Assembly (NCBI GenBank): GCA_021604105.1
Contig: BQIW01000013.1
Span: 1 to 63,947 of the forward strand
Direction: 5' to 3'
Origin: Nitrospirales bacterium
GTDB taxonomy: Bacteria > Nitrospirota > Nitrospiria > Nitrospirales > UBA8639
DNA length: 63,947 bases
Notes under the pieces: generated by a model
Seen by the model: the letters and a program-made list of their open reading frames with translations, nothing else
Told to the model about the DNA's origin: nothing
Database searches by the model: none
In this document: in pieces, positions 26,092-34,837 of the stretch
How positions within the stretch are numbered: position 1 is the stretch's first letter
Layout of the letters: each line of letters starts with the position of its first letter
Made by a program: the position numbers and the translations under genes

Positions 26092-26853
26092 ATGAGAAAT
26101 AGAATATCCTGCTCCGCTCAGGAGTTGAACCAATTAGATGCGGACATGATTCAATCGGTGGTTGGGGGAACGGTTTTCGAAGAAGGCCAGCAATATTTTT
26201 CCACCCAACGAGTCAAGATCCTTGATGCGGACCAGACGCAAATCACGTCCGAGGTCACTGGTGTCTATGGCGTATATACGCAAACCATTAAGTTGCGAGC
26301 GGGGACATTGTCGACCAGGTGTTCCTGCCCATCGACTGAGCAACCTTTTTGTCGCCATTGTGTGGCGGTGTTACTGCACCAATTCCATAACGGTTCACCA
26401 CTTAAGCCAAGTGCTAAGGACAATTATAAGGACCCGGCTCCTCCTTCCGATCCGCGGGGACGGACCGGAGCACCCCAGGCGGAGGAATCTGCGGGTGCGG
26501 GTGATTTGAATTTTTGGGAAGCCATCCTGTTTATCGATTGGATACAGAAAGCGGTTGGTCTTTTAGGTAAGGAGGCCACCCTCCCGCCAGTTCCTGATTC
26601 GCTCGGGGGAGTGGCTCGAGAATGGGTCGGGGTGGTTGAACGCCTTAATTCACAATGTCTAGAAGGTGAGGAAGACCGTATGGATGCGTTGAGGAGCCTG
26701 CGATCAGCCGAAGGCATGGTCGAAAACCTCACGAAGAAGCTGGAATGTTTAAAGGAAGAAGCGGAGGTGGCTCAACAGAATTGCAGAGTGTTAGAGAAAA
26801 AAGTTCAACAATTACAAAAATCCTTGGCAGAGCTCTCGAAATCATCCAATTAG
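26092..26853 (+). CDS. SWIM zinc-finger protein with C-terminal coiled coil
   Basis: The 253-residue protein contains a SWIM zinc finger, C-x-C-x(n)-C-x-H (CSCPSTEQPFCRHC near 80-95). The C-terminal 70 residues are heptad-like and should form a coiled coil (KLECLKEEAEVAQQ region). SWIM domains bind nucleic acid or protein and often accompany SNF2 helicases, none of which is adjacent. The start is uncertain: ATG 26092 is used, but an in-frame TTG at 26077 exists and neither has a good ribosome-binding site. Confidence 0.75.
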   Translation: MRNRISCSAQELNQLDADMIQSVVGGTVFEEGQQYFSTQRVKILDADQTQITSEVTGVYGVYTQTIKLRAGTLSTRCSCPSTEQPFCRHCVAVLLHQFHNGSPLKPSAKDNYKDPAPPSDPRGRTGAPQAEESAGAGDLNFWEAILFIDWIQKAVGLLGKEATLPPVPDSLGGVAREWVGVVERLNSQCLEGEEDRMDALRSLRSAEGMVENLTKKLECLKEEAEVAQQNCRVLEKKVQQLQKSLAELSKSSN

Positions 26854-27009
26854 GTCAGTTGATTTGCGGTAGGCTTCATGGCCAATGTGATTTTTTACGC
26901 AAGGCGTGGACCAGTGAAAGGTTCGATTAGTCTTCCGACTTGTTCCCTAAAGGCAAAGACCCGACGGGTGGTTTAAAGAAATGCCAGGGTAATGAGGTCC
27001 GTAAATCAT

Positions 27010-27939
27010 TCATGCTCGAATCTTTCTGGGCTCTTCTATCCGGGCAATTGACCCAGCTGTTCGGCTCACCATCTCAAGGACATTGTCGGCAATTTGGTCC
27101 AGCGCGATGATCGCTGGGGAAGTCGGAACCAATTCTACCACTGGAAGATATTTTAAGATGGATTGTTGCACGTGCATGTCTTCCGGGATGTGTCCTAAGA
27201 TAGAGAGGTCGGTTCCGACATATTGCTTAAGTAGATGTTGTAAGTGCAGGGTATTGATTCTGGATTTGGGAGTCATGCGATTGAGGATGAGAGCGGGTTG
27301 AAATTTATTTAAAGCTTCTTGAGCATAGGCCACACCTGATTCGTTCGTTCTTCCAACTGCTTCCAGAACGGCTGTGACACTATGGAAGTCTTTGTCCAGA
27401 AGGGCGTTCGCCACTGGGTCGCGGGCTAAAAAAGCCGTAAGAACTTTTCGAATGGCGGCAAGTTTAATGAATCGATAGAGATCTAAGACTGAGGTCGGGT
27501 CAGGAGTGGCCACAGCCAAAAAATAGTCCGCGAGGAGAAAAAAGTCCAGTGCGTGATAACTGGTGCCCGCGCCAACATCAACCAGAATGATATCTGCATC
27601 CAGCTTTTGTAAGTGCCGAATAAGGCGTTTTTTTTTGGCATGTTGCATGTTTGCGGTAATCAGCGTTTCTCCGGTACCAGGAATGAGCTTCAGGGAAGAG
27701 AGGCTGGAAATTGGGTGGGCGATCTCATTTAAATTAGTAAGAGTGTTTGTCAAGAAATCTGTAAGAGTGGATGGGGGATGGAACATCCCGAACATGATGT
27801 GGAGATTAGCTCCCCCAATGTCCAGGTCGACCAGAGTGATGCGAAGTCCCTTTTTGGCGAGGAGGAGTCCAAGATTGCTGACGACCATGCTTTTTCCAAC
27901 CCCCCCCTTACCGGAGGCCACTGAAATTATACAAGGCAT
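27010..27939 (-). CDS. MinD/ParA-type ATPase, FlhG (YlxH)-like
   Basis: The 309-residue protein starts with the deviant Walker A GKGGVGKS, followed by VDLDIGGANLH and LVDVGAGT (Walker B region), typical of the MinD/FlhG branch. FlhG controls flagellar number and position; related proteins place other polar machines. No flagellar gene lies near it, so the cargo is unknown. A good GAGGAG lies nine bases before the ATG. It is divergent from rimP. Confidence 0.85.
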   Translation of the reverse strand: MPCIISVASGKGGVGKSMVVSNLGLLLAKKGLRITLVDLDIGGANLHIMFGMFHPPSTLTDFLTNTLTNLNEIAHPISSLSSLKLIPGTGETLITANMQHAKKKRLIRHLQKLDADIILVDVGAGTSYHALDFFLLADYFLAVATPDPTSVLDLYRFIKLAAIRKVLTAFLARDPVANALLDKDFHSVTAVLEAVGRTNESGVAYAQEALNKFQPALILNRMTPKSRINTLHLQHLLKQYVGTDLSILGHIPEDMHVQQSILKYLPVVELVPTSPAIIALDQIADNVLEMVSRTAGSIARIEEPRKIRA

Positions 27940-28098
27940 CGGTTAAACTCCTCTCTCGTTGATTTCACATGGAAATGAGTAATACGATACTCAGAAAATA
28001 GCTTATCATAGGGCCTGTCTTATGCCCATGGTTCGGACCTTCACGGGTTGTGAAAGAGTGAAAGAAAATATGCCATGTTAAGGTGAATCAGGTAGCTC

Positions 28099-28127
28099 TT
28101 GCCTTTAAAAATGGAAAGTGCTAGGTT
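28099..28127 (+). promoter_or_regulatory. Weak candidate promoter of the rimP-nusA-infB cluster
   Basis: TTGCCT (28099-28104), 17 bp, TAGGTT (28122-28127). A transcript from here would start just before the hairpin-plus-T8 at 28140-28164, as expected for a leader attenuator. Confidence 0.3.
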
Positions 28128-28139
28128 ATTTTCGAGTAG

Positions 28140-28164
28140 AGTGGGCGTGAGCCCACTTTTTTTT
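28140..28164 (+). terminator. Terminator-like hairpin in the rimP leader (likely attenuator)
   Basis: AGTGGGC (28140-28146), loop GTGA, GCCCACT (28151-28157), running into eight T (28157-28164), 38 bases before the rimP start. A terminator-like GTGGGC/GCCCAC hairpin in this position is known before rimP in many bacteria. It could tune expression of the whole translation cluster, for instance through NusA feedback; that role is inferred. Confidence 0.75.
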
Positions 28165-28201
28165 GGTCTAGGTTTGTGGCCGCTGGTAGTGAGGAATTGG
28201 G

Positions 28202-28681
28202 GTGGCCTTTACGGCTGACAATCTTGAGCAAGTGATTCGCCAAGTAGGCGAGCCTATTGCTCGAGCCTTAGGAGTAGATATTTTCGAGGTTCAGTGCAGC
28301 GGGAGACCCGCCAACCTTTTAGTTCGATTAACTCTTGACAAAAAGGGGGGAGTTGGAATTGAAGATTGTGAACAATTCCATCAATCTCTGCGTCGAACCT
28401 GGGAAGTTCTTCACCCAGAGCAAGCTGGGTATCGGTTTGAGGTTTCTTCGCCTGGCCTAGATCGACCGCTCCGAAATCCAAAAGATTTTGAACGAGTGGT
28501 TGGCGAACGACTTCGAATAACTTTGAAAACTTCGATCAACAAACAATCAGTTGTCTTAGGGCAATTGCTTGCTGTCACAGACATGGGGATTCATTTGGTA
28601 GATGACAAAAGCAAGAATCCTCAGGAAGTCGTTGTGGCCTGGGACGAAATTGCCAAAGCGAGATTAGAGGTTTCGTTCTAA
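28202..28681 (+). CDS. rimP: Ribosome maturation factor RimP
   Basis: The 159-residue protein assists 30S subunit maturation. Conserved blocks: GVDIFEVQCSG, VGIEDCEQFHQSLR and FEVSSPGLDRPLRNPKDF, with the C-terminal SH3-like domain from about 95. The start is GTG at 28202. It heads the classical rimP-nusA-infB operon, with nusA 72 bases downstream. Confidence 0.93.
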   Translation: MAFTADNLEQVIRQVGEPIARALGVDIFEVQCSGRPANLLVRLTLDKKGGVGIEDCEQFHQSLRRTWEVLHPEQAGYRFEVSSPGLDRPLRNPKDFERVVGERLRITLKTSINKQSVVLGQLLAVTDMGIHLVDDKSKNPQEVVVAWDEIAKARLEVSF

Positions 28682-28753
28682 CGTTTTACTGAAAATGTGC
28701 ACCAATTGCCGATATCCGTTTGAACCGCTCATCGTGCCTTGCGAGGAATACAT

Positions 28754-29959
28754 ATGAAAAGTGAACTCATGTTGGTCATTGATCAAATCGGTCGGGAGAA
28801 AGGAATCGATAAGGCCAAAGTTATTTTGGCCTTGGAGTCAGCGCTTCTCACGGCCGCGAAGAAACGATTTGGGCATGGTGAAAATATTCAAGTCGACATT
28901 GATATGGAAACCGGCGAAATTTCGATCGTGAAGAAAAAGACGATTGCCGAGAACGTGCTGGATTCTAAGACAGAGATTTCATTGGAAGATGCCAGGAAAA
29001 TTGACGATGAAGCTGAAATGGGAGACGAAATTGGCTCTCTCATTGATTTGGAAGAATTCGGGCGAATAGCTGCACAGGCCGCAAAACAGGTCATTTGTCA
29101 AAAAGTTCGAGAGGCTGAATGGGAATCGGTTGAACGGGAATATTCCAAAAAAGAGGGGGAGCTAGTTCATGGGGTAATTTTGGGCCAAGAGCGTCGGAAT
29201 TACCTGGTCGACATTGGAAAAACCGAGGCCCTTCTACCCATTCAGGAGCAAATCCCACGGGAAGCTCACAGACGTGGGGATCGAGTACGGGCATTGCTGC
29301 TGGAAGTTCGACGAACTCCAAAGGATGTGCAAGTTATTCTTTCACGAGCTCATCCCCAATTCGTGGTGAAATTGTTTGGTCTGGAAGTGCCCGAAATTAC
29401 AGAGAAAATTGTTGAAATTAAAGGGGTGGTACGTGAGCCAGGCGACCGGACAAAAATTTCAGTGGCCTCAAGGGACAAGGCGGTTGATCCGGTTGGCGCG
29501 TGCGTTGGCGTGAAAGGGTCACGTGTCCAGGCCATTGTTCGGGAACTGCATGGCGAAAAAATAGATATCATTCCATGGACAAATGATCCTCGTGTTTTTA
29601 TCGGGGAAGCTTTGAACCCTGCCTCCATTGAAAAAGTCGGGATTGACGAACAAAAGAAGTCGGCATTAGTGGTGGTGGCCGATTCCCAGCTCTCTTTGGC
29701 CATCGGAAAGAATGGGCAAAACGTACGATTGGCCGCCAAATTAACAGGTTGGAAGATTGATATTATTAGCTCCACAGAATACGAAAAGCAAAAGCTTGAA
29801 CGAGACCAGGAGATTAAAGCGGCTTTGGCTGAAGAGGCTGCTCAAATGACGGAAGAGCCGGCGGACAACGCCAAGGAAATTGAAAAATCCTCACAAGATG
29901 AAAACGTGGAGAATCCAGCGGTATTACCAACAGAGTCAGGGCAGACCTCGGGATCGTAA
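28754..29959 (+). CDS. nusA: Transcription termination/antitermination factor NusA
   Basis: The 401-residue protein has the N-terminal polymerase-binding domain (about 1-125), an S1 domain (HGVILGQERRNYLVDIGKTEALLP region) and two KH domains (GVKGSRVQAIVREL, then LAIGKNGQNVRLAAKL). The C-terminal 60 residues are acidic and replace the acidic repeats of enterobacterial NusA. ATG 28754 is chosen because GAGGAA lies six bases before it; an upstream codon at 28739 has no such signal. NusA modulates pausing and termination. Confidence 0.96.
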   Translation: MKSELMLVIDQIGREKGIDKAKVILALESALLTAAKKRFGHGENIQVDIDMETGEISIVKKKTIAENVLDSKTEISLEDARKIDDEAEMGDEIGSLIDLEEFGRIAAQAAKQVICQKVREAEWESVEREYSKKEGELVHGVILGQERRNYLVDIGKTEALLPIQEQIPREAHRRGDRVRALLLEVRRTPKDVQVILSRAHPQFVVKLFGLEVPEITEKIVEIKGVVREPGDRTKISVASRDKAVDPVGACVGVKGSRVQAIVRELHGEKIDIIPWTNDPRVFIGEALNPASIEKVGIDEQKKSALVVVADSQLSLAIGKNGQNVRLAAKLTGWKIDIISSTEYEKQKLERDQEIKAALAEEAAQMTEEPADNAKEIEKSSQDENVENPAVLPTESGQTSGS

Positions 29960-29991
29960 GTACGGATACGGCTTCACAGTAAAGGACGTGC

Positions 29992-32601
29992 ATGAGAGTT
30001 CATGAGATAGCCAAAAAAATTGGGATGGAGAGCCGTTTGCTTATTCCTGAATTGGTACGACTTGGCATTCAGGTTAGTTCCCATAGCAATACCGTGGAAG
30101 ACAATGTGGCCAAATGGGCGATGAATATTATACTTGGTAAAACTCCTGAAACAACGCCCAAGCCTGGGGATTCATCCGTTTCAGGGCATGTTGGTGTGAA
30201 AAGCTCTGAGGGAGGGCGTCTACTGAAAAAAGAATCGTCGACTTCCGGGAGGCATCGGTCTGAGGCAGTGGCCGAAGAGCCTAAAAAGGCCGGGAAAAAA
30301 CATATACTGATTAAGAAGAAAAAAACGGAAGAAGAAATTCTGGAAGAGATGGGCGAATTGTCTCCAGTCGGGGAAGGTGAGGGAGAAGAGTCACCGGTCG
30401 TCCAGGAGGAGTCAGAGTCTCCATTGGAGACGGGTCCTGTTTTGACTCAAAGTCCTGGGGTATCCCCCGTAGAATCTCATCAGGAGGTTCCCGACGTATT
30501 GCCCCCTGAATCGGGAGGGCTTCCTGGTGTGGTGATCCCTCCACCGGTTCCTGAAGAAAAAAGTGTTGTATCCCCTCCCCCTAGTAAATCTACTGAAAAA
30601 GAGAGGAAAGGCGAAGGGAAGACAGACAAGAAGGCTGCGATTCCATCGCGAGAGGGTCCAATAGAGGAAAAAGGCAAAAAAATCAAAAAAGTTGCACGTG
30701 TCAAAGACGAAGATCTCTTTGCTGCACGCTTTGAAGATGCGGCGGTCTGGCAGGATCTTCGACCATTACCAACGTTGCGACGTGAGGAACGTACCCGTCA
30801 GGTTCAACAGCCTTCGGTGGGTGAAGTCACCAAACCCCGGAAAAAAGTTATGAAGGTCACTGCTGGGATATCCGTGAAAGATTTTGCCGAAGTGATCGGC
30901 CAAAAACCTACGGAAATTATTCGGAAATTAATGGATTTAAATATTGCGAAAACTCTCAATCAACCCATGGATTTAGAAGCTGGAGTGCTCATTGCGGAGG
31001 GATATGGCCTCGTGGTTGAAGCAGTGGCTGCTAAGGGAGGAGAGGCCCTCTTGGATGAGGCGCTTGAGGGAGGAGAACAAGGACAATTAGAACCTCGCGC
31101 GCCGGTGGTAACGGTCATGGGACATGTCGATCATGGAAAAACTTCGTTGTTGGATGCCATTAGGCAGACCCAGGTGACCGATCAAGAGGCGGGAGGGATT
31201 ACTCAACACATTGGTGCTTCATTTGTGAAAGCCGGTGAACGTGGTGTGACGTTCTTGGATACCCCGGGCCATGAGGCCTTTACGGCCATGCGGGCTCGTG
31301 GGGCTCAGGTCACTGATATTGTGGTCTTGGTTGTAGCTGCAGACGATGGGCCGATGCCTCAGACCATTGAAGCCATTAACCATGCGCAAGCGGCCAACGT
31401 ACCGATTATTGTGGCTGTGAATAAAATGGACAAACCGGGGGCCAATCCTGATCGGGTCAAGCAAAGTTTAGCCGAGCATGGATTGCAACCCGAAGCATGG
31501 GGAGGCCAGACCATTTTTGTTGAAGTTTCGGCAAAGCAAAACAAGGGGTTAGACCAATTGCTTGACATGTTGTTACTTCAGGCAGAAATTATGGAATTGA
31601 AAGGCGACTCTACTTGTTCCGCTCGAGGGATTGTTTTGGAAGCGAAACTTGATAAGGGACGCGGACCTGTTGCCACGGCGTTGATTCAAACCGGAACCTT
31701 ACGGATCGGAGATGCGTTTGTCGTAGGGTCAGTGAGCGGCCGAGTGCGAGGTTTAACGTCGGACAAAGGCGAACGTTTAAAGGAAGCTGGGCCATCGATA
31801 CCGATTGAAGTCATTGGTTTATTGGGGGTTCCTGAGGCCGGGGATCAGTTGGTCGTGGTGAAGGATGAGCGGGCTGCGAGGGAAATTGCCCAAGCCCGAC
31901 AGCAAAAGCAAAAAGATATAGGTCTTGCATCCACTTCCAGAAGGACCCTTGAGGAGCTGTATGCAGAATCTAAAGAGGGGGAAATCAAGGAATTGCCCCT
32001 GCTTATCAAAGGGGATGTGCAAGGATCGGTGGGGGCGTTAGGCGATGCACTTCTGAAGATTTCTACCGACGCGGTTAAGCTTAAAATCATTCATAGTGGA
32101 GTAGGAGGCATTAACGAAACGGATGTCTTATTAGCGGCTGCCTCAAAGGCGATTATCATTGGATTTCATGTTCGTCCGGATTCGAAGGCGGCTGCTATTG
32201 CGGAACGTGAGGGCGTGGAAATCCGGTTGTACACCATTATTTATAATATTCTTGATGATATTCGTTCGGCTGCAGAGGGGCTCCTGGCTCCGACGATCAA
32301 GGAGCGAGTGATGGGGCATGCGGAGGTCCGGCAATTATTTTCCGTTCCGAAAATCGGCACCATTGCCGGCTGTTATGTGAATGATGGGTTCATATCCCGT
32401 TCGAATACCAAAGTAAGAGTCGTTCGTGATCAGGTGATGATCTTTGAAGGAAAAATTGGATCATTAAGACGGTTTAAGGACGATGCACGGGAAGTTCAGC
32501 AGGGCTATGAATGCGGAATTGGAGTTGAGAATTTTAATGATTTGAAAATCGGCGATGTGTTAGAGGCCTATGTATTGGAAGAGGAGGCCACAAAATTATA
32601 A
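29992..32601 (+). CDS. infB: Translation initiation factor IF-2
   Basis: The 869-residue GTPase delivers initiator tRNA to the 30S subunit. The N-terminus has an IF2-N domain (MRVHEIAKKIGM), then a long charged Pro/Glu/Lys-rich linker (about 50-240). The G domain has G1 GHVDHGKTS near 377, G3 DTPGHEAF and G4 NKMD, followed by domains II, III and IV (GSVGALGDALLKI; RVVRDQVMIFEGKIGSLRRF). It starts 32 bases after nusA. Confidence 0.98.
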   Translation: MRVHEIAKKIGMESRLLIPELVRLGIQVSSHSNTVEDNVAKWAMNIILGKTPETTPKPGDSSVSGHVGVKSSEGGRLLKKESSTSGRHRSEAVAEEPKKAGKKHILIKKKKTEEEILEEMGELSPVGEGEGEESPVVQEESESPLETGPVLTQSPGVSPVESHQEVPDVLPPESGGLPGVVIPPPVPEEKSVVSPPPSKSTEKERKGEGKTDKKAAIPSREGPIEEKGKKIKKVARVKDEDLFAARFEDAAVWQDLRPLPTLRREERTRQVQQPSVGEVTKPRKKVMKVTAGISVKDFAEVIGQKPTEIIRKLMDLNIAKTLNQPMDLEAGVLIAEGYGLVVEAVAAKGGEALLDEALEGGEQGQLEPRAPVVTVMGHVDHGKTSLLDAIRQTQVTDQEAGGITQHIGASFVKAGERGVTFLDTPGHEAFTAMRARGAQVTDIVVLVVAADDGPMPQTIEAINHAQAANVPIIVAVNKMDKPGANPDRVKQSLAEHGLQPEAWGGQTIFVEVSAKQNKGLDQLLDMLLLQAEIMELKGDSTCSARGIVLEAKLDKGRGPVATALIQTGTLRIGDAFVVGSVSGRVRGLTSDKGERLKEAGPSIPIEVIGLLGVPEAGDQLVVVKDERAAREIAQARQQKQKDIGLASTSRRTLEELYAESKEGEIKELPLLIKGDVQGSVGALGDALLKISTDAVKLKIIHSGVGGINETDVLLAAASKAIIIGFHVRPDSKAAAIAEREGVEIRLYTIIYNILDDIRSAAEGLLAPTIKERVMGHAEVRQLFSVPKIGTIAGCYVNDGFISRSNTKVRVVRDQVMIFEGKIGSLRRFKDDAREVQQGYECGIGVENFNDLKIGDVLEAYVLEEEATKL

Positions 32602-32626
32602 TGCTGAATGGATAAGGGAATTCTGA

Positions 32627-32914
32627 ATGGGGATGATCGTGGGGTTGTGCACGCTCGAACTCCATATCCCTGATGTCCAATCGTTGAAAGGGAAGCGTCA
32701 AGTTCTCTCAAGCTTGATTGTCCGGTTGCGAAATCGGTTTAATGTTTCCGTTGCTGAAATTGATGAACAAGACCTTTGGCAAAAAGCCATTCTGGGGGTG
32801 GTATGTGTGGCGAATGACACGGGAAGGGTCAATCAAGTCTTAGACCAAGTCCTCAACTTTATACGATCTCATCCCTCCCTCGAGATTTTACGATCTCAGA
32901 TTGAAGTCTTGTAA
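32627..32914 (+). CDS. DUF503 (YlxP-like) protein
   Basis: The 95-residue protein matches DUF503: LELHIPDVQSLKGKRQVLSSL and FNVSVAEIDEQDLWQKA are its hallmark blocks. Family members sit between infB and rbfA in many genomes and are presumed to take part in ribosome assembly or initiation. The location here is exactly that one, 25 bases after infB. Confidence 0.93.
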   Translation: MGMIVGLCTLELHIPDVQSLKGKRQVLSSLIVRLRNRFNVSVAEIDEQDLWQKAILGVVCVANDTGRVNQVLDQVLNFIRSHPSLEILRSQIEVL

Positions 32915-32934
32915 GCCTCCATTATTTTCACGTC

Positions 32935-33354
32935 ATGGCAAAAGCAAATAGTAGTCGGGCGACGCGGGTTGCTGATCAGATCCGGATGGAAGTGGCGGAG
33001 ATTCTTTCCAGAAAAACGAAAGATCCACGTATCCAATTCGTGACCGTGACAGGTGTGAAGATGACGGCTGATCTCAAAATTGCTCGGATATATGTGACCG
33101 CTTTGGATCAAGCACATTTTGATCAAGTGACGGGTCCGGGTCTAAAAAGCGCTGTGGGGTTTGTTCGATCGGAATTGGGCCGACGGTTGAATCTGCGCTA
33201 TACACCCGAAATAGTTTTTTATCGTGATACGAGTGCCGAGTATGGGAATCGAATTGAAAAGTTGCTGGATTCCCTTCATGAGGAATCTGGGGATTCCGCG
33301 AAAACTGAGGCATCCTCCTCTCTCCTCAACAAGAGTGAAAGTATGGAGGGGTAA
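32935..33354 (+). CDS. rbfA: Ribosome-binding factor A
   Basis: The 139-residue KH-fold protein is a 30S maturation and cold-adaptation factor. Visible blocks: RVADQIRMEVAEIL, DPRIQFVTVTGVKMTADLK, and LRYTPEIVFYRDTSAEYG. It has a Ser/Glu-rich C-terminal tail. Its TAA overlaps the ATG of truB by one base, so the two are translationally coupled. Confidence 0.95.
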   Translation: MAKANSSRATRVADQIRMEVAEILSRKTKDPRIQFVTVTGVKMTADLKIARIYVTALDQAHFDQVTGPGLKSAVGFVRSELGRRLNLRYTPEIVFYRDTSAEYGNRIEKLLDSLHEESGDSAKTEASSSLLNKSESMEG

Positions 33355-34343
33355 TGGCACCAGTGGCGTCTTTTGTCCACCATTCTAACACCGGGAAGGT
33401 AGCACAGGGGATGGCCTTTCATGGCGTCCTGAATGTTAATAAGCCTGAAGGATGGACGTCGCATGATGTGGTGCAACGCCTCAGGTCAGGTTTGGGCATT
33501 CAGAAAGTCGGGCACGCGGGTACCTTGGATCCCCATGCGACAGGTGTGTTACCGGTCTTAATTGGAAAAGGAACCAAAATTGCCCAGTATCTGTTGGGAT
33601 GGGAAAAAGAATATGGCGCTGTGCTTCAATTGGGCCAGCGGACTGATACCCAAGATGCGTGGGGTAGGGTATTAGAAGAATCTCCGGTGGAATCTGTGAC
33701 TGAAGATCGTATCCGGTCAGTGTTTGCGACCTTTCAAGGGTCAATTCAGCAAGTGCCACCCATGTACTCGGCTGTGAAAATCGGGGGCCAACCCTTGTAT
33801 AAAAAAGCCAGGAGAGGCGAGACGGTTGACCGACCCGCAAAAACCGTGGTGATCCATGAGTTAGAAATCCAAGAATTGAAGGTCCCTGAGGTCGCATTTC
33901 GGGTTGTCTGCTCTAAGGGTACCTATGTTCGAACGCTTTGCGAGGATATTGGAAACGTATTACAGGTAGGTGGACATTTGAAATGGCTTCAACGACGAAG
34001 GGTCGGGCCTATTCATGTTGATCAGGCCCTTGAGATAGAATCCTTGCTTGGGGGGCTTGAATTCTCCCAACGGGATGGGGCATTTTTGGGTTTGGACCAG
34101 GCTTTAGGAGGTTTTCCCGCCATTGAGGTCGATAGAGATGATGCTCGAAAGGTACTCCATGGGAATGCGATCTCCTGGGATCGTGTGGTCAACTCGTATT
34201 TGGAACCAAAAGCTTTACCCAGTGGCGAACATATGGTGAGGGTGAAGCAGAAAGATGGGCAATTACTTGCTTTGGGAAGAGGCCCGGTTTTCCAGACAGG
34301 CAGGGGGGGGGCCGTATTAGCGATTGAAACCGTGTTGGCCTAG
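33354..34343 (+). CDS. truB: tRNA pseudouridine(55) synthase TruB
   Basis: The 329-residue enzyme makes pseudouridine 55 in the tRNA T loop. The catalytic aspartate lies in HAGTLDPHATGVLPVLIG; further blocks are YSAVKIGGQPLYKKAR and CSKGTYVRTLCEDIG. A C-terminal PUA-like domain follows (about 250-329). The ATG overlapping the rbfA stop is used; an alternative ATG at 33411, where the conserved fold begins (MAFHGVLNVNKPEG), would remove 19 residues. Confidence 0.95.
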   Translation: MAPVASFVHHSNTGKVAQGMAFHGVLNVNKPEGWTSHDVVQRLRSGLGIQKVGHAGTLDPHATGVLPVLIGKGTKIAQYLLGWEKEYGAVLQLGQRTDTQDAWGRVLEESPVESVTEDRIRSVFATFQGSIQQVPPMYSAVKIGGQPLYKKARRGETVDRPAKTVVIHELEIQELKVPEVAFRVVCSKGTYVRTLCEDIGNVLQVGGHLKWLQRRRVGPIHVDQALEIESLLGGLEFSQRDGAFLGLDQALGGFPAIEVDRDDARKVLHGNAISWDRVVNSYLEPKALPSGEHMVRVKQKDGQLLALGRGPVFQTGRGGAVLAIETVLA

Positions 34344-34438
34344 GATAAAAAATAGTTTTGATTCATGGGGATTAGACGACATTTCTAGAAGGAATTTTTA
34401 CTGAATTCATGTAACCTTGAGGAACTGGAGGAGGAATT

Positions 34439-34708
34439 ATGGGCTTGACGAAAGAAGCAAAAACCGCCGCAATAGAATCGCATCGGATTCATGACAAGGA
34501 CACGGGTTCGTCTGAGGTGCAGATTTCCTTGTTGACGAATAGAATCATGGGTTTGACCGAACATTTTAAGACACACAAAAAGGACCATCATTCCCGACGG
34601 GGCCTTTTGCGATTGGTGAGTAAGCGGAGAAAGTTATTAGATTATTTGCGGCGTCGGGATGAGGGAAAATACCAATCCGTGATTGCTGCACTGGGCATAC
34701 GAAAATAA
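34439..34708 (+). CDS. rpsO: 30S ribosomal protein S15
   Basis: The 89-residue protein has the S15 hallmarks [39 protein letters not shown] and LLDYLRRRD. It binds the 16S rRNA central domain. A strong GGAGGAGG sits before the ATG. rpsO is followed by pnp, as in most bacteria. Confidence 0.98.
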   Translation: MGLTKEAKTAAIESHRIHDKDTGSSEVQISLLTNRIMGLTEHFKTHKKDHHSRRGLLRLVSKRRKLLDYLRRRDEGKYQSVIAALGIRK

Positions 34709-34837
34709 GACAGAATGCGGGTTTTAGGGTGAGCAGAAGAATCAATGAAATGGGAGACAGATGCCCGGCTCTCAATGCGAAGCGAAGCCTCACGCTCCAT
34801 ATCAATATATCCACTTAAGGATCAGAAAGGTTGAAAC

